Source: Paramacrobiotus metropolitanus (taxonomy: Eukaryota > Tardigrada > Eutardigrada > Parachela > Macrobiotidae). Taken from it: a stretch of DNA of 64,000 nt. Where the stretch lies: assembly GCF_019649055.1 (NCBI RefSeq), contig NW_026570263.1:310001-374000 (forward strand), read 5' to 3'. The notes under the pieces are model-generated. The model searched no databases. It was not told where the DNA came from and was given only the letters and a program-made list of their open reading frames with translations. The translations under genes and the position numbers were made by a program. This document shows, piece after piece, positions 30,558 through 41,021 of the stretch (positions are counted from its first letter, which is position 1; every line of letters begins with the position of its first letter).

Positions 30558-32630
30558 CTAAATAGCGGCCATACAAGGTCCAGTATCCCCCCGAAAAGCA
30601 CAAAACATCAGCGCTGTAATTATCAGGAGCCACCAGTTCGTTCGTAAACGCCACCGTCCAGAATTCGTGCACGTGACGGTGGGCGGCAGTTGTTGGGCAT
30701 GCCACAAAGTCTGATTGGGTGCCGTGCCGCACCACCACGTCACACCGTACACCTGGTCGCGGGTGGTGTAATCGCAGATAAAGCGGAAAAACGGTTCCAT
30801 GGCGGAACAGGCACACTTGTCGTCCGTTGGGCAGAAGGGGTTGTTGTCCACGTCCAGCTGCATATGGCCGTCTTGGTAGTTCAGGGAGTCAATCACGCAA
30901 TGCGGCAAGAACTCCAAATTGTTGTTGCGCAGCAGCAAGTGACCGGTTTCCGCAGGTAGGCGAAAGTTGGTGGAACAGCTGATGGAGTGCAGGCCAGGAC
31001 GCTGGGAGCTTAAATCCAGAGACTACGACAGCGACAAAACATGAACATCGATAATTTCAGGATGTCTGCCATGACGATTCGCTGACCAACAACTTGATAA
31101 CGAACGGTAGGTACCTTTGCTTACTGATAGAGCGTTTACCTGAAAGCTTTGCTAGAAACGACAAATCGATGACCGACAAGATTTGAACAACAATCTGTTG
31201 AACGCCGAAGTTTATCTCTTCTCTTTCTTCCATACAACTAAACTTTATTCATGATAAATAAAAGGAAAAACTTATTTGTTAGAAAGATAAGAAAAAACTA
31301 ATAAACAGTAAAAAAAGTCAAGAAACGGTTTCAACAAAATTGCCGCTAAGTGAACGGTCGGTTACTGATTTGTAGATCGGCCAGTAATTGTGAATCGGCA
31401 TTAATTTAGTCAGTATATTCCCAGGAAGCGAAAAGGGAAATTAGAAAGCTCATATGCCCTCGTCACTTACCCCGATCTCGGTAATCGGCTGGAAAACGGC
31501 CCAGTCAAGGCTCTCCAACCGATTCCACGTCAAACTGATATTTAACCGCGGTGCGGTGCCATTGCGTTGGAAAGCGGTCTTGCTGATGACGGAAATATCA
31601 CTCGACATGAAATCCAGCTGCCGCAGCTGTGAAAATCCCTGGAGAAACCCGTCTTCCAGGGAGCCCACTTTGCTGCTTTGCACAACGAGGAATTGGAGAC
31701 GGTCTTTGACATTCTCGACGAACCGCTTAATGCGGATGCTGGAGTTGTTCTCGTCGGTGAAACTGTTGAGCCGGAGGTGCTGGAGTGCGGTCAGATCGGC
31801 CGGTAAAGGCGGAGCATTGGATGCCAGAATATTGGGAGAGCCTCCTCCATTGATCACAATTATCTGGACGTCTTTGCGGATTTGTGCCGCGTCAAAGTTG
31901 CCGGGTATGACCATGCCGGATGGGCATGAGAGAAGGAGAGGATCGTTTTCGTTCTGCCGAGAGTACGAACATGCGGGATGCGGGTACGGACCTTGATCTA
32001 CACACACTTCCCTGATTATGTTCCCTTATATTCGGAACGCGTTATGTCACCTTAGTGCTCATTTTTATTAAAAGGAATGCCCGGTACATGATCTCAGAAA
32101 TGGGATACATACACTAAAACTTTCGCTTTCGCGCACAGTTTCAGCAAAGTTTCAAGAAAATTGGGTAATAACCAAACTTTTGGTACACTACAATGCATTT
32201 AAACTTTTCACCCATTTTAGTACGCCATATCTCGGCAACCGGGTGTTGCGCGCGCAAACGGTTTTCAGAACCTGTATACAAATCATTTAGCTTTAGAATA
32301 ATATAAAGCATTACAAAAAGGTTGATTCGGAGTGCGCGAAAGCGAAAGTTTTAGTGAATGTGTTCCATTTTTGACGCTATGTACTGGGCCATTTTCCTTA
32401 AGGCTCTTAGTACGAAATAGGTCTAAAAAGTGCCAGTCTTAGCTAACTTAATGGAATATTTAAAAGAGAAACTACTCTGTAGTAGAGCAACGTGAAACTA
32501 GTAACGGTTGAGCCCTAATCGTTATTGTACACTCACCATCTTTAGCATAGTTATTGTTGCACCGTACTTCGTCGGGGACGATTAGAATGGTTAATCCTAG
32601 CAAAAGTATAAGAACGCTTGAATTTCGCAT
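30558..32630 (-). CDS. LRR-6: secreted/membrane-anchored LRR-family protein, intact
   Basis: Exons 32630-32537 (signal peptide, SSVLILLLGLTILIVPDEV), 31997-31471 and 31022-30558. Splice sites are GTGAGT/GTAG and GTAAGT/GTAG, with phases 1 and 0, giving about 361 codons without a stop. The LRR exon reads CSYSRQNEND, LSCPSGMVIPGNFD, then LRLNSFTDENNSSIRIKRF, LQFLVVQSSKVGSLEDGFL, LRQLDFMSSDISVISKTAF and NRLESLDWAVFQP. The cap exon has LEFLPHCVIDSL and NPFCPTDDKCACS, with a C-terminal hydrophobic stretch (NWWLLIITALMFCAF). With LRR-1 it forms a subgroup: both have 94-bp first exons and a 'DEGPSP/DQGPYP' N-terminus. Intron 1 is largely filled by a MITE, and intron 2 by a degenerate repeat. Confidence 0.8.
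31078..31400 (-). repeat. Degenerate intronic repeat in LRR-6 intron 2
   Basis: Contains GCTGACCAACAACTTG, GATGACCGACAAG and AACGGTCGGTTACTG elements flanking an A-rich core with AAGAAA and GTCAAGAAAC runs. In the sense of the gene, the core is T-rich, as in the LRR-4 intron. Confidence 0.5.
32068..32401. mobile_element. MITE with TTAA ends, inside LRR-6 intron 1
   Basis: A perfect 25-bp inverted repeat (32112-32136 and 32332-32356, with CACTAAAACTTTCGCTTTCG at the left) is extended outward by a less perfect one (AATGCCCGGTACATG against the complement of CATGTACTGGGCCATT, in part). TTAA is found at 32068-32071 and 32398-32401, which would fit a piggyBac-type target duplication. There is no ORF. 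A fragment of the same end occurs at 51362-51390. Confidence 0.7.
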
Positions 32631-33099
32631 TGTCAGCAGTTTAGCCAAGTGTTGCGCGCAGTTCTTGCCGTCGTATTGCTAATTTTGGACAGTGAGACTG
32701 GGTTTACAGCACTGGCTGCAGCAATTTTAAATGTGAATACTTTTTCCCGATAACCCTTATCACTGTTTTTACACACGAAGAACTCGGAAACCTTTTGCAC
32801 GAGCAATTCGTTCTGTTATCAGCTGATTTGTTTACTCCCCGTTAAATGTAATAATGGTTGATAAGGCACAGATAAGTACTCATGAAAACACACTACGCTG
32901 CACTTGCTGCAGTGCCGAAACAATCTTGGAACGTGTTGCGCATTCAGAACAACATTTTTATAGCTCGACGTTTTGGATTTTTTATTCAAATCCAGCTTAA
33001 AGTTTTTTGAATTCCCAGACAATTTAAACAGCCGACAGAGCAAAAGACAAGACATTCCCACGGAAATTCATTATGCGACTATATGCGTAGCTGTTCAAT
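32631..33099. other. Intergenic, no gene seen
   Basis: The gap between LRR-6 and LRR-7 probably holds the LRR-6 promoter. No TATA box or repeat stands out. Confidence 0.5.
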
Positions 33100-34427
33100 T
33101 CAAAAGCTGCTGGAATTTTTACAGAGTGTACAGAAACTCAGTATAGCAGCTATCAAAAGAAACCAGCTCGCTTGAAGAAGCCTTTGCGCTCCGCCCGTGC
33201 AAGGCGCGTTGGGCGGCATCTGGTGCAGACTCCACGAGCGCTTATTGGTTCCCGTGCCGCACTTAAAGCTCAAACCGAAGTGCGGGTCGGCAGCGAAGAA
33301 ATCGCATGCAAAATACAAGAACGGCGCCAATGCGGGACAGGTGCACATTCCGTCCGTCGGGCAGAACGGATTATCGTCCACGCCGATGTCGGAATGGGTG
33401 TTATTGCTCAGCGAGTCCAGTAAGCACTGCGGCAACTGGTTCCCGCCCAACTGCAGGGACAACAGGGGCTCCGCAAAGCGGAAGTTGGTCGAGCAGCTAA
33501 TGGATTTTAATCCCGGACTTTGCGAGTTAATTTGCACCGCCTACAAAATATTAAGCTATCATAAAGAAAAAAGCCTAAGAAGCCTAAGAAACCTAAGAAA
33601 AAAGCCTAGGAGAACCTAAGAAACCCAGGAAAATCTAAGAAAACCTAAGGAAACTAAGAGGACCTGCGAAAAACTAAGAACGCTTAAGTAAAACAAATTA
33701 ATATGAAAAGTCGGCGTACCAGTAAAGTGTGGGAAAGCGATTGGAAAACGGCCCAATCAATGGTCTCCAGCTGGTTCTCCATCAGACTAACGCTTATCGT
33801 CATTGAACCATCTCGTAGAAACGCTGTCCTGCTGATGGACGAAATGTCGCTCTTGGCGAAATTCAGATTCTGCAACTGGGAGAATCCCTGAAGAAATCCA
33901 TCCTCCAGGGATCCCAGTTTGCTGTTGGCTATACTGAGAACGACCAGGTGATCTTTGACGTTGTCCACGAAGCGTTTAATCGAAATGCTAGAGTTGTTCT
34001 CATCCGTGAAACCGTTAAAAATAATCTGCGTGAGGGCGGTGAGGTCAGCTGGGATGGGCGGAGCGTCCGAACGGAGGATGTTCCGCCCGGGGCCGTTGAT
34101 GGTGATCTGCTGGACATCTTTGCCGATCTTCGTGACGTCAAAGTTGCCAGGGATGTCCATGCCGAGTGGGCAATAAAGGGTGGTGTTTAACGGGAAGTAC
34201 ATGCAGTTGGGATTCGGTAAGGGCCTGTCGTCCTGTCGCGTATCCAACCGGCGCATGACCGTTTTTTCGGTGGGAATGGTGGACCCGGTGCACTAGGTGT
34301 TAAAATTGAAAAACGCTGATTCCAACTGGCTAATCAGAGTGCATTTGTACTTACCCTTTCGGACGCTTGTCGTGAACGCAAGAAGAAAGATACATCCCAG
34401 AAAGACGATAGCGCCCGTGTGCTGCAT
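33100..34427 (-). CDS. LRR-7: LRR-family protein, one splice-phase problem
   Basis: Exons 34427-34355 (signal peptide, QHTGAIVFLGCIFLLAFTT, GTAAGT donor), about 34232-33720 (GTACGC donor) and 33540-33100. The LRR exon has CMYFPLNTTLYCPLGMDIPGNFD, IIFNGFTDENNSSISIKRF, LVVLSIANSKLGSLEDGFL, LQNLNFAKSDISSISRTAF and NQLETIDWAVFQ. The cap exon has LPQCLLDSLSNN and NPFCPTDGMCTCP, and ends in a hydrophobic run (SWFLLIAAILSFC). It is very close to LRR-10. The reading frame is open throughout, but the two candidate acceptors for the LRR exon (ACAG before 34232 and CTAG upstream) both give phase 0, whereas the first exon ends in phase 1. Relative to LRR-10 there is one extra G at the acceptor. It is either a lesion, an unseen alternative exon, or a sequence error. 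Confidence 0.65.
33556..33690 (-). repeat. Minisatellite of CCTAAGAAA units in LRR-7 intron 2
   Basis: About a dozen imperfect copies of a 9-12-bp unit (CCTAAGAAA, sometimes CCTAGGAGAA) fill most of the intron. In the transcript sense it reads TTTCTTAGG, the same as the T-rich core of the LRR-4 intron. Confidence 0.7.
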
Positions 34428-34671
34428 GGTTAAAAGCTGTTCCAAATTTCTTTCGTTGTTATATTGCGGCTTCTTAGGACTTGATCTGACTAATTAACTG
34501 TGGAGATTGATCCAATGCAGAAACGTTCTTCATGAAAACCTTCTGCGATTCACGCCGCTTTTTCTTTAAAGGAGACACCATCTGCTGATATTAAAATGTC
34601 AAAACTGCAATCGCTTTTTGATTCTTCTAATCGTATTTTGTCATTTTGCGTTGCGACTTGTCTATCAGCAG

Positions 34672-34882
34672 TGTTACGTGCTTATTTCGTAAAGGCGCGG
34701 ATGTTACTGTGAGCTTTAATGATAGAATAAGCTGAAGGATACAAATGTCAGCCGGCGCTTTATAAGCCGAGCTGAGTTCCAAAACACATATAAATAGATT
34801 AGGGCAGGCGCAAGAAAGATACTTCTATGATACACATATAAGGAGATATTATTAATAGTTAAGCTAATGTATACTCGTAACA
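34672..34882 (-). repeat. 3' LTR of Ty3/Gypsy element
   Basis: 211 bp, TGTTACG...CGTAACA, identical by eye to the LTR at 40404-40614. A purine-rich tract (AAGAAGGGAAG in element sense) lies immediately before it. GCAG precedes it on the plus strand, matching GCAG after the other LTR, a 4-bp target duplication. Confidence 0.9.
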
Positions 34883-34970
34883 CTTCCCTTCTTAAAATTA
34901 AGCTGTCCGCAGCTTAAGAAATTAACGAAAATAAAATGAAAATAAAATTCAAAGAAAATTGAAAATAAAA

Positions 34971-37900
34971 TTATTTCGGCTTCCCTCCCTCCTTTGGCTT
35001 TCGCTTCCGCATGTTATATCGTGGTTGCGGGTTATTCGTATCGTCCGGTTGCCTTTCATGGTCAAGGGCGTTATGTCCAAGCGGATTATTATCTTCCGGT
35101 AAATTTGGGTCATCGTTACTGAAAATAAAATCCTGACTATCGTCATTAGAAGAAAAATTTAAAGGAAAATTGTCGTCTGCTGATTCTTTAGGCTTATTAG
35201 CCAAATAAATTATTTCATCAAACTCTTCCGTATCCGGGTTGATTCTTTCGTTGAACTTTCGCAGGCGGTCAACATGTACAGTATCAATCTTTTTCGTCCA
35301 TTGCGGTTTCTTATTTTATAGTTGACAGGAGAAGTTTGTTCGATGATTTCCCACGGTCCATGCCAATTCTTTAAAAGTTTCGTAGTTAATTTATTCTTAC
35401 TGGTGATTGGCTGATCCATGTCGTTAAGAAGTTTAGGCGGTGTCCATAGTAAAACTAAATCTCCAGGTGAAAATTCTGTCTGAACATGTTGTTCGTTGTA
35501 ACGCGGCGCATTCTTGTCGTGTGCTGAGTTGATACGAAGTTTGGCTAATTCTTGTGCTGATTTCAACCATTTATGTACTGTATCCACGTATTGCGGGATA
35601 TTTTGAATTTCGTGTAATCCATCGTATTGCATTTGAAGGTCGAAGGGAAAAACAGGTTGACGTCCGTATAGGAGTTCAAAAGGTGAAAATTTTGTAGTTT
35701 CGTTCTTTGATGTATTGATGCACCAAACTAATGAAGGTATAAAAGCATCCCAATCGCGGTGATTAGAGCTGACGTAATGAGAAATTGCAACGCTGATGGT
35801 ACGGTTCATTCTTTCGGTTAATCCATTCGTCTGGGGATGATATGCTGTCGTAGTTGCGTGTTCTATGCCCAGGTAATTTAATAAATTATCCATTAGGGAG
35901 TTGACGAAGTGTTTCCCACGGTCGGAAAGGAGTCTTTTAGGTATTCCATGGCGGTAAACTATAAAATCAATTAAAAAATGTGCGGCGTTCGAGGCGGTTG
36001 CGGAGCGGACAGCTTTCGCTTCAACCCATTTCGTTAGGTGGTCTATTGCCACGATGAGGTAGGCGTTTCCTTTAGAACTTGTTGTAAACGGTCCAAGATA
36101 GTCGATTCCAACGGTATTGAATGGTCCTGAAACTGGTAGAGGTTGTAAGTATCCAGAAGGTTTACTATTCGGCGACTTCGAAATCTGGCAGGACTTGCAC
36201 GAAGTTACATATTGAAAAACATCTTTAATGCAGTTTGTCCAATAATACTTTTGATGAATTCTTTCGTAAGTACGGGAAACTCCAAAGTGTCCGGAGGTGT
36301 CGTGAGCGTTCTTGAGTACTGTCTGTTGTAGTGCGGCAGGTACAACCAGGAGAAAATTCATTCTGTTGTCACGGAAAACAATACGATAAAGGATGTCGTT
36401 CTTGATTACAAAGTGCACTCTTTTCTGGCGGTAATTTAGTGTTGTCGTATCTCCACGGAGAGTGTCGATAATCTTTGAACAATACGAGTCTTGCTGTTGC
36501 ATTAAGGCGATGTTAAAAGATTCTAGGAAAAATAAAGGTGTAGATAGCTGGTGTTCAGGTGGGACGTCTATTGCGTCATAAGGAAATCTTGACAAACAGT
36601 CGGCCATATTATTAACTTTTCCAGGTCTGTATCCAATTCGCATGTTGTAGGGGCGTAATCTTAGGATCCATCGGGCTAGTCGTCCAGTTGGGTTTTTCGC
36701 TTTCAGTAGTCCAGTTAAGGCGTTGTGATCCGTTATTATGTCGAAGGTCTTTCCAGGGTTTCCGACGTAAGGGTGAAAAATTTCTACGGCAAAAACTACG
36801 GCGGCAAGCTCTTGTTCGGTCGTGGAATAGTTCTTTTCTGATGCGGTGAGGCTTCTTGAGGCATAGGCTATTGGCTGAACATTTCCGTTGTTGTCCACTT
36901 GGTTGAGTACTGCGCCAAGTCCTAGCATTGAGGCGTCTGTTTCCAAAATGAGATTCTTATTCGGGTCGAAGTGTGCCAGGAGAGGCTTGCTGACCAATTT
37001 CTTTTTAAGAGATTCAAAGGCAACTTGTTGTTCATCGGTCCACCGGAATGGTTGGTCTTTCTGAGTAAGGCGGTTCAAAGGATTGGCAATAAGGGAAAAA
37101 TCTTTAATAAATTTCCGATAATGATTGGCAGCGCCCAGAAACGATCGCAGTGTCTTTAAGTCTGTCGGCACGGGAAACTTCTGTATAGTTGCTACTTTAT
37201 TGGCATCAGGAGAAATTCCATCAGGTGTTACAGTATGTCCAAGGAAGTTGAGTTTATTGCATCCAAAGTGGCATTTTGAGGGCTTGAGCATCAGGTTTGC
37301 GTCGAGAAATTTCATTAGAACTTTTTCCAGGTGTTCCAGATGAGCTTCGAACGAAGGGCTGTATACTTGAACATCGTCAAGGTAAACAATGACGAACTTG
37401 AACTTGAAATCTTTAAGTATGCTGTCCATTAGACGTGAGAATGTAGCCGGGGCATTACAGAGTCCAAACGGCATAACCTCGAATCTGTAAAGTCCTTCTG
37501 GTGTTAAAAAGGCTGTCTTGTCTTTCGAGTCTTCATGCATTTCAACTTGCAGGTATCCTGAAAGGAGATCCAGGCCGGTAAACCACTTTGATCCTTGTAG
37601 TACGTCTAAACAATCGTCAATTCTTGGAAGGGGATACAAATCTTTCTTCGTGATTGAATTAATGGCACGGAAGTCGATACAGAGACGGAGCTCTTTATCC
37701 TTCTTCGGGACTAAAACAATGTTACACGCCCATTCGGAGTTGCATGGAGTTATTATCTTTTCTTCTATCCATTGTTTCACTTGCTTGTTGATGAATTCGC
37801 GTTGCCAAGGGGCATGGCGTCGTAAGGCTTGATGCACAGGGGGGTTTGATCCGGTGTCAATAACGTGCTTGATTTTGTTGGTTCTTCCAACTTTCTTTTC

Positions 37901-38752
37901 TTTCGAGGGGAATAGTGTACGGTACTTATAGAGTAATTGAAGCATCTGATGACGTTGGGACTGGGACATATCTTTGCCGAAATTAAATTGATTAGAAAAT
38001 TCTTCTATGGAAACGTCTTGTGATTCCGGAGAGCCATTTTGTAGCAAGTCTGTTGGGCTAATAAACTTTTCATCTTTAAATTCTGTATGTGGATCCACTT
38101 GTATATCTGTACGTGCACGTGCTGCCATGTTGGCAAGGCCGGGAACGGGAGCTGCAGACTTATTCCGGCTTGTATCCAGTGTACGATGAACGTTCACGGC
38201 TGAACCGGCATTGTTGATGGAAGGTTGCGCGCTTAATGTCGATTCAGGGCCACGAAAGTTCAAGGTTGGACTAGGCAATATACTGTATGAAGTGGGTATG
38301 CGTACGCAGGCGACAGGAATTGATTCTTGATTCTCCGGGTTGACCAGCTGGCTATCTGCAAAACTTAATAGAAACGGTGTAGTAATTAAATAATCATTGC
38401 CCAATAATAAATCAAAAGGAAAATTATGTAGGATTGCTACAGTTAATTCGGCATTAAATCCTAAAAGTTGAATGTCCATGCGGCATGCTTCTATTGGTTG
38501 CACTACTGTATTAGAGACAGTCCCAAGTGAAGGTCCATTATAAGTCATACGAGTAAATAAATACTTTGATGCAACACGATCACTAATTAAAGAAATACCA
38601 GACCCAGTGTCTATTATAGCGATGAGTGGCTCATTGTTAATGAAAAAGTTAAATGATAATGCGCCTGTATAGAAATGACAGATAGGTATTAGTGACTTAC
38701 GATCCACAGCTTCGTGAGCCAGGGAAGCTGTGGTATTCAGTTTAAATATTGC
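34971..38752 (-). CDS. pol: Gypsy pol: protease, RT, RNase H, integrase
   Basis: The frame is open from just behind the gag stop and has its first ATG-like codon (actually GTG) at 38707, so it is best explained as a gag-pol product made by -1 frameshifting. Domains: aspartic protease (AIIDTGSGISLIS, about 30-110), reverse transcriptase (IVYLDDVQVYS), RNase H (ETDASMLGLGAVL), the HHCC zinc segment of integrase (HDTSGHFGVSRT, CKSCQISK), and the integrase core (VGIDYLGPF, LSDRGKHF, and a Glu in NGLTERMNRT). Near 35290-35294 the five-T run (A run in sense) seems one base short. The apparent stop at 35210 follows, while the conserved VHVDRLRKF segment and an acidic then basic tail continue in the neighbouring frame to 34971. 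This is either a single-base lesion or a sequencing error. Confidence 0.9.
38704..38746 (-). promoter_or_regulatory. -1 programmed ribosomal frameshift signal, gag-pol
   Basis: In element sense the gag frame ends T TTA AAC TGA. TTTAAAC (38746-38740) is a canonical X XXY YYZ slippery heptamer, directly next to the gag stop. After a 6-nt spacer a perfect 10-bp stem follows: CCACAGCTTC (38733-38724) pairs with GAAGCTGTGG (38713-38704) around a 10-nt loop. Slipping back one base at the heptamer enters the pol frame, which has no stop. Heptamer, spacer and hairpin all match the known design of such signals. The function is inferred from sequence only. Confidence 0.85.
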
Positions 38753-40188
38753 GGAGCCGGCAGTGCATGAACAGTTGGCGGATGCAGCATACTGGCATAC
38801 GACGGCTGGATATTTCTTTGGCCTTGATTATTTTTATTTCGTTGCCGGCATTCTTCAATGGTGTGATTGGTACGCTTGCAGTAGTTGCAGAACTTTCGTG
38901 TGTATCCTCTCTGTCCTCTAAAGTTTCCTCTTCCTCCTCTGCCGAAACGACGGTTCATATATGGTCTGGATCCGCTCAGTGTCATCCTCTCAATCGCTCT
39001 TTCAATGGCAGTTAAACGATCGTCCATATTAGGATTGCTGTGACGTGAATCAGCGCTGTTATTGAATAAGGCGGCAATGACAGGATTCTTCACACAGTCG
39101 GCAACTTCTCTCTCCCACTGCTTATTCTGGTATGCTTTCTCTCTCACTACCTCTTTCAGCTTAATGAGGAATTCATTCGGCGTAGATGGCATATTGCTCA
39201 CGAATCCTGACTTCAGCTGCGGTGGCAGCCCATCGAACAGCTTATTCACGACTTCGCGTTCGGTCGGCGAGTCAGAAATAGAATTGAGGTATCGCATGAC
39301 ATTGGCGTAGTAGTCGTTTGGATTACCAGCGTACGTCAGCGAGCGCTTGGTGTCTTTAGCCAAGTCGTAGTCAAACAGCTGTTTGGCGAAGGCATCGCGT
39401 AGCAGTTTCTTCATTTCTGTCCATGTCCCTTCAGCAGGCAGCGTGTTGTATATGCGCAGGGCAGTTCCATTGAATGCACGGTACAGATTACCGATTGCGT
39501 CTTCATTAGTCCAGTCGTGCTGTTTAATGCAAATCTCGTACTTTAACAACCAGTCTTCAAAATCTTCATCTTCTTTGTTTGCAAACTGCGGTAATTCTTT
39601 AGTTGGCACTTTCTTCTTATGCGTCTCAGAAATACCTTTAATGATGTCAGTTGCACCGTCCCCGTTCTCTGCTAAACCGCGAATTTCATTCAGTTGTCGT
39701 TGTAAGTAGTCGGTTGCAGCCATTTGCGCACGGATGGCGTTTGCGTGGTTAACGAGCGTGTCCTCTTCTTTCGCCATTTTGTTGTTAAAATCCCGGTATC
39801 GCTTCGATAGTAATTCGAAAAACGATGTTTCTTGTGGTTGAATATAAGGTGGACTTTCTGGACGAGGCGGTGGGTCAGGTATTGGGTCGAAGAAGAGACG
39901 TGGATTATCTACTTCCTCTTTTTCGTTCTCTTCGTTCGCTTCGCGTGGCTGGAGGGCTTTGGCTGGGCGGTTTGCTCGTTCAAGGGCGGCGTACTGATCG
40001 TGAATTGGTATAGCTGGTAAATGGAGTCGAGAACGAGTGGATACCCCTGGGGGTTGTTGCGAGAAATCTGCTCGAAGAATCGTTCGATCTGGTGAGTCGT
40101 CACATTCGCTAGCGGATGATTCGTCGTTGGAGAAGTATTCTTCTTCCCGGAACTGGACTTCTTCTTCTGCGGCATTAGCGTGAGACAT
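38737..40188 (-). CDS. gag: Gypsy gag with CCHC zinc knuckle
   Basis: 483 codons from the ATG at 40188. The N-terminal part is acidic and rich in Pro, Ser and Glu. The central region (about 190-370) looks like a retrotransposon capsid (DFEDWLLKYEICIKQHDW, LRDAFAKQLFDYDLAKD). The C-terminal part has an Arg/Gly-rich stretch (RRFGRGGRGNFRGQRG) and one zinc knuckle, CNYCKRTNHTIEEC, which fits CX2CX4HX4C. It forms the particle and binds RNA. The stop at 38737 sits directly after the slippery heptamer. The leader between LTR and start is about 215 nt. Confidence 0.9.
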   Translation of the reverse strand: MSHANAAEEEVQFREEEYFSNDESSASECDDSPDRTILRADFSQQPPGVSTRSRLHLPAIPIHDQYAALERANRPAKALQPREANEENEKEEVDNPRLFFDPIPDPPPRPESPPYIQPQETSFFELLSKRYRDFNNKMAKEEDTLVNHANAIRAQMAATDYLQRQLNEIRGLAENGDGATDIIKGISETHKKKVPTKELPQFANKEDEDFEDWLLKYEICIKQHDWTNEDAIGNLYRAFNGTALRIYNTLPAEGTWTEMKKLLRDAFAKQLFDYDLAKDTKRSLTYAGNPNDYYANVMRYLNSISDSPTEREVVNKLFDGLPPQLKSGFVSNMPSTPNEFLIKLKEVVREKAYQNKQWEREVADCVKNPVIAALFNNSADSRHSNPNMDDRLTAIERAIERMTLSGSRPYMNRRFGRGGRGNFRGQRGYTRKFCNYCKRTNHTIEECRQRNKNNQGQRNIQPSYASMLHPPTVHALPAPQYLN

Positions 40189-40403
40189 TAGCTGCGTAGC
40201 GTACGTACCGGTTTACGACATAACAATCACTGGTGGAGAGGGTTGTAAGGTGTCCAAGTAATCCGAAAATACGTAAATAAATGATGGAAAGGTCACAAAA
40301 GTATCGCGGTATATAAAGATACTTTTTCAAAAAGAAAACAAAATTTGTCATGGGCACTCGTGTTAACTGAGTAAAACAGTCAACGGCCCTGGAGCCACCA
40401 AGT

Positions 40404-40614
40404 TGTTACGTGCTTATTTCGTAAAGGCGCGGATGTTACTGTGAGCTTTAATGATAGAATAAGCTGAAGGATACAAATGTCAGCCGGCGCTTTATAAGCC
40501 GAGCTGAGTTCCAAAACACATATAAATAGATTAGGGCAGGCGCAAGAAAGATACTTCTATGATACACATATAAGGAGATATTATTAATAGTTAAGCTAAT
40601 GTATACTCGTAACA
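40404..40614 (-). repeat. 5' LTR of Ty3/Gypsy element
   Basis: 211 bp with 7-bp terminal inverted repeats (TGTTACG/CGTAACA). In element sense it holds a TATA box (GGCTTATAAAGC) at about two-thirds of its length. GCAG follows on the plus side (40615-40618), the copy of the 4-bp target duplication. Confidence 0.9.
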
Positions 40615-40854
40615 GCAGTTCGATAAGGTGGAAATAAATGTCAGGCTTCAGCATGCATATGTTTACAGCTGATGTCTCTGTACAGTAGTGTCAGGTAGGA
40701 GATCTTGCATCAACTATTTTCCTTATCTTGCTTTTTGTTTATAGTTAATCAGTTACTGTTACACTAGCAATTAACAAAGAGCTGTTGATAAGGCCGCGAC
40801 AAACGTCTGGTTAAACGTTACAAGATTAAAGGCTAGTAGTCACTCAAGCAGCTG

Positions 40855-41005
40855 CAAGCGCTGGCACACTACCTAATAGTTAAAATTTGAACATTGAAAT
40901 ATAAATTAGAGTCCCTACAATTAAACTAAACCGTTGCTAAAGCAAAGCAGTAGAACGCGCTTCTCCACTCAATTCACGACCTGTGTACTGGCCGCTGCCG
41001 ATTAC
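40855..41005 (-). repeat. Dispersed repeat R, copy 3 (inverted), at the LRR-8 3' end
   Basis: Inverse orientation to copies 1 and 2: CAAGCGCTGGCACACTAC, TAGTTAAAATTTGAACATT, GTTGCTAAAGCAAAGCAGTAG and AGAACGCGCTTCTCCACTCA match the complement of 16930-17160 in order. It lies just beyond the point where the LRR-8 cap exon breaks off. A short piece of the same repeat (GGCGCTTCTCTAGTCAATTC) occurs at 63849-63868. Confidence 0.6.
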
Positions 41006-41021
41006 AGTAAAAAACAGAGGA

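Larger units (their letters stand above)
34672..40614 (-). mobile_element. Complete Ty3/Gypsy LTR retrotransposon (~5.9 kb)
   Basis: The element is read from right to left: 5' LTR (40404-40614), a candidate primer-binding site (TGGTGGCTCCAGGG, 3 nt inside the LTR), gag (40188-38737), a -1 frameshift site, pol (to about 34971), a polypurine tract and the 3' LTR. Protease, RT, RNase H and integrase occur in that order, which is the Ty3/Gypsy arrangement. No env is present. The LTRs look identical, so the insertion is recent on an evolutionary scale. It landed between LRR-7 and LRR-8 and interrupts neither. One single-base frameshift near the end of pol is the only damage I found. Confidence 0.92.
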
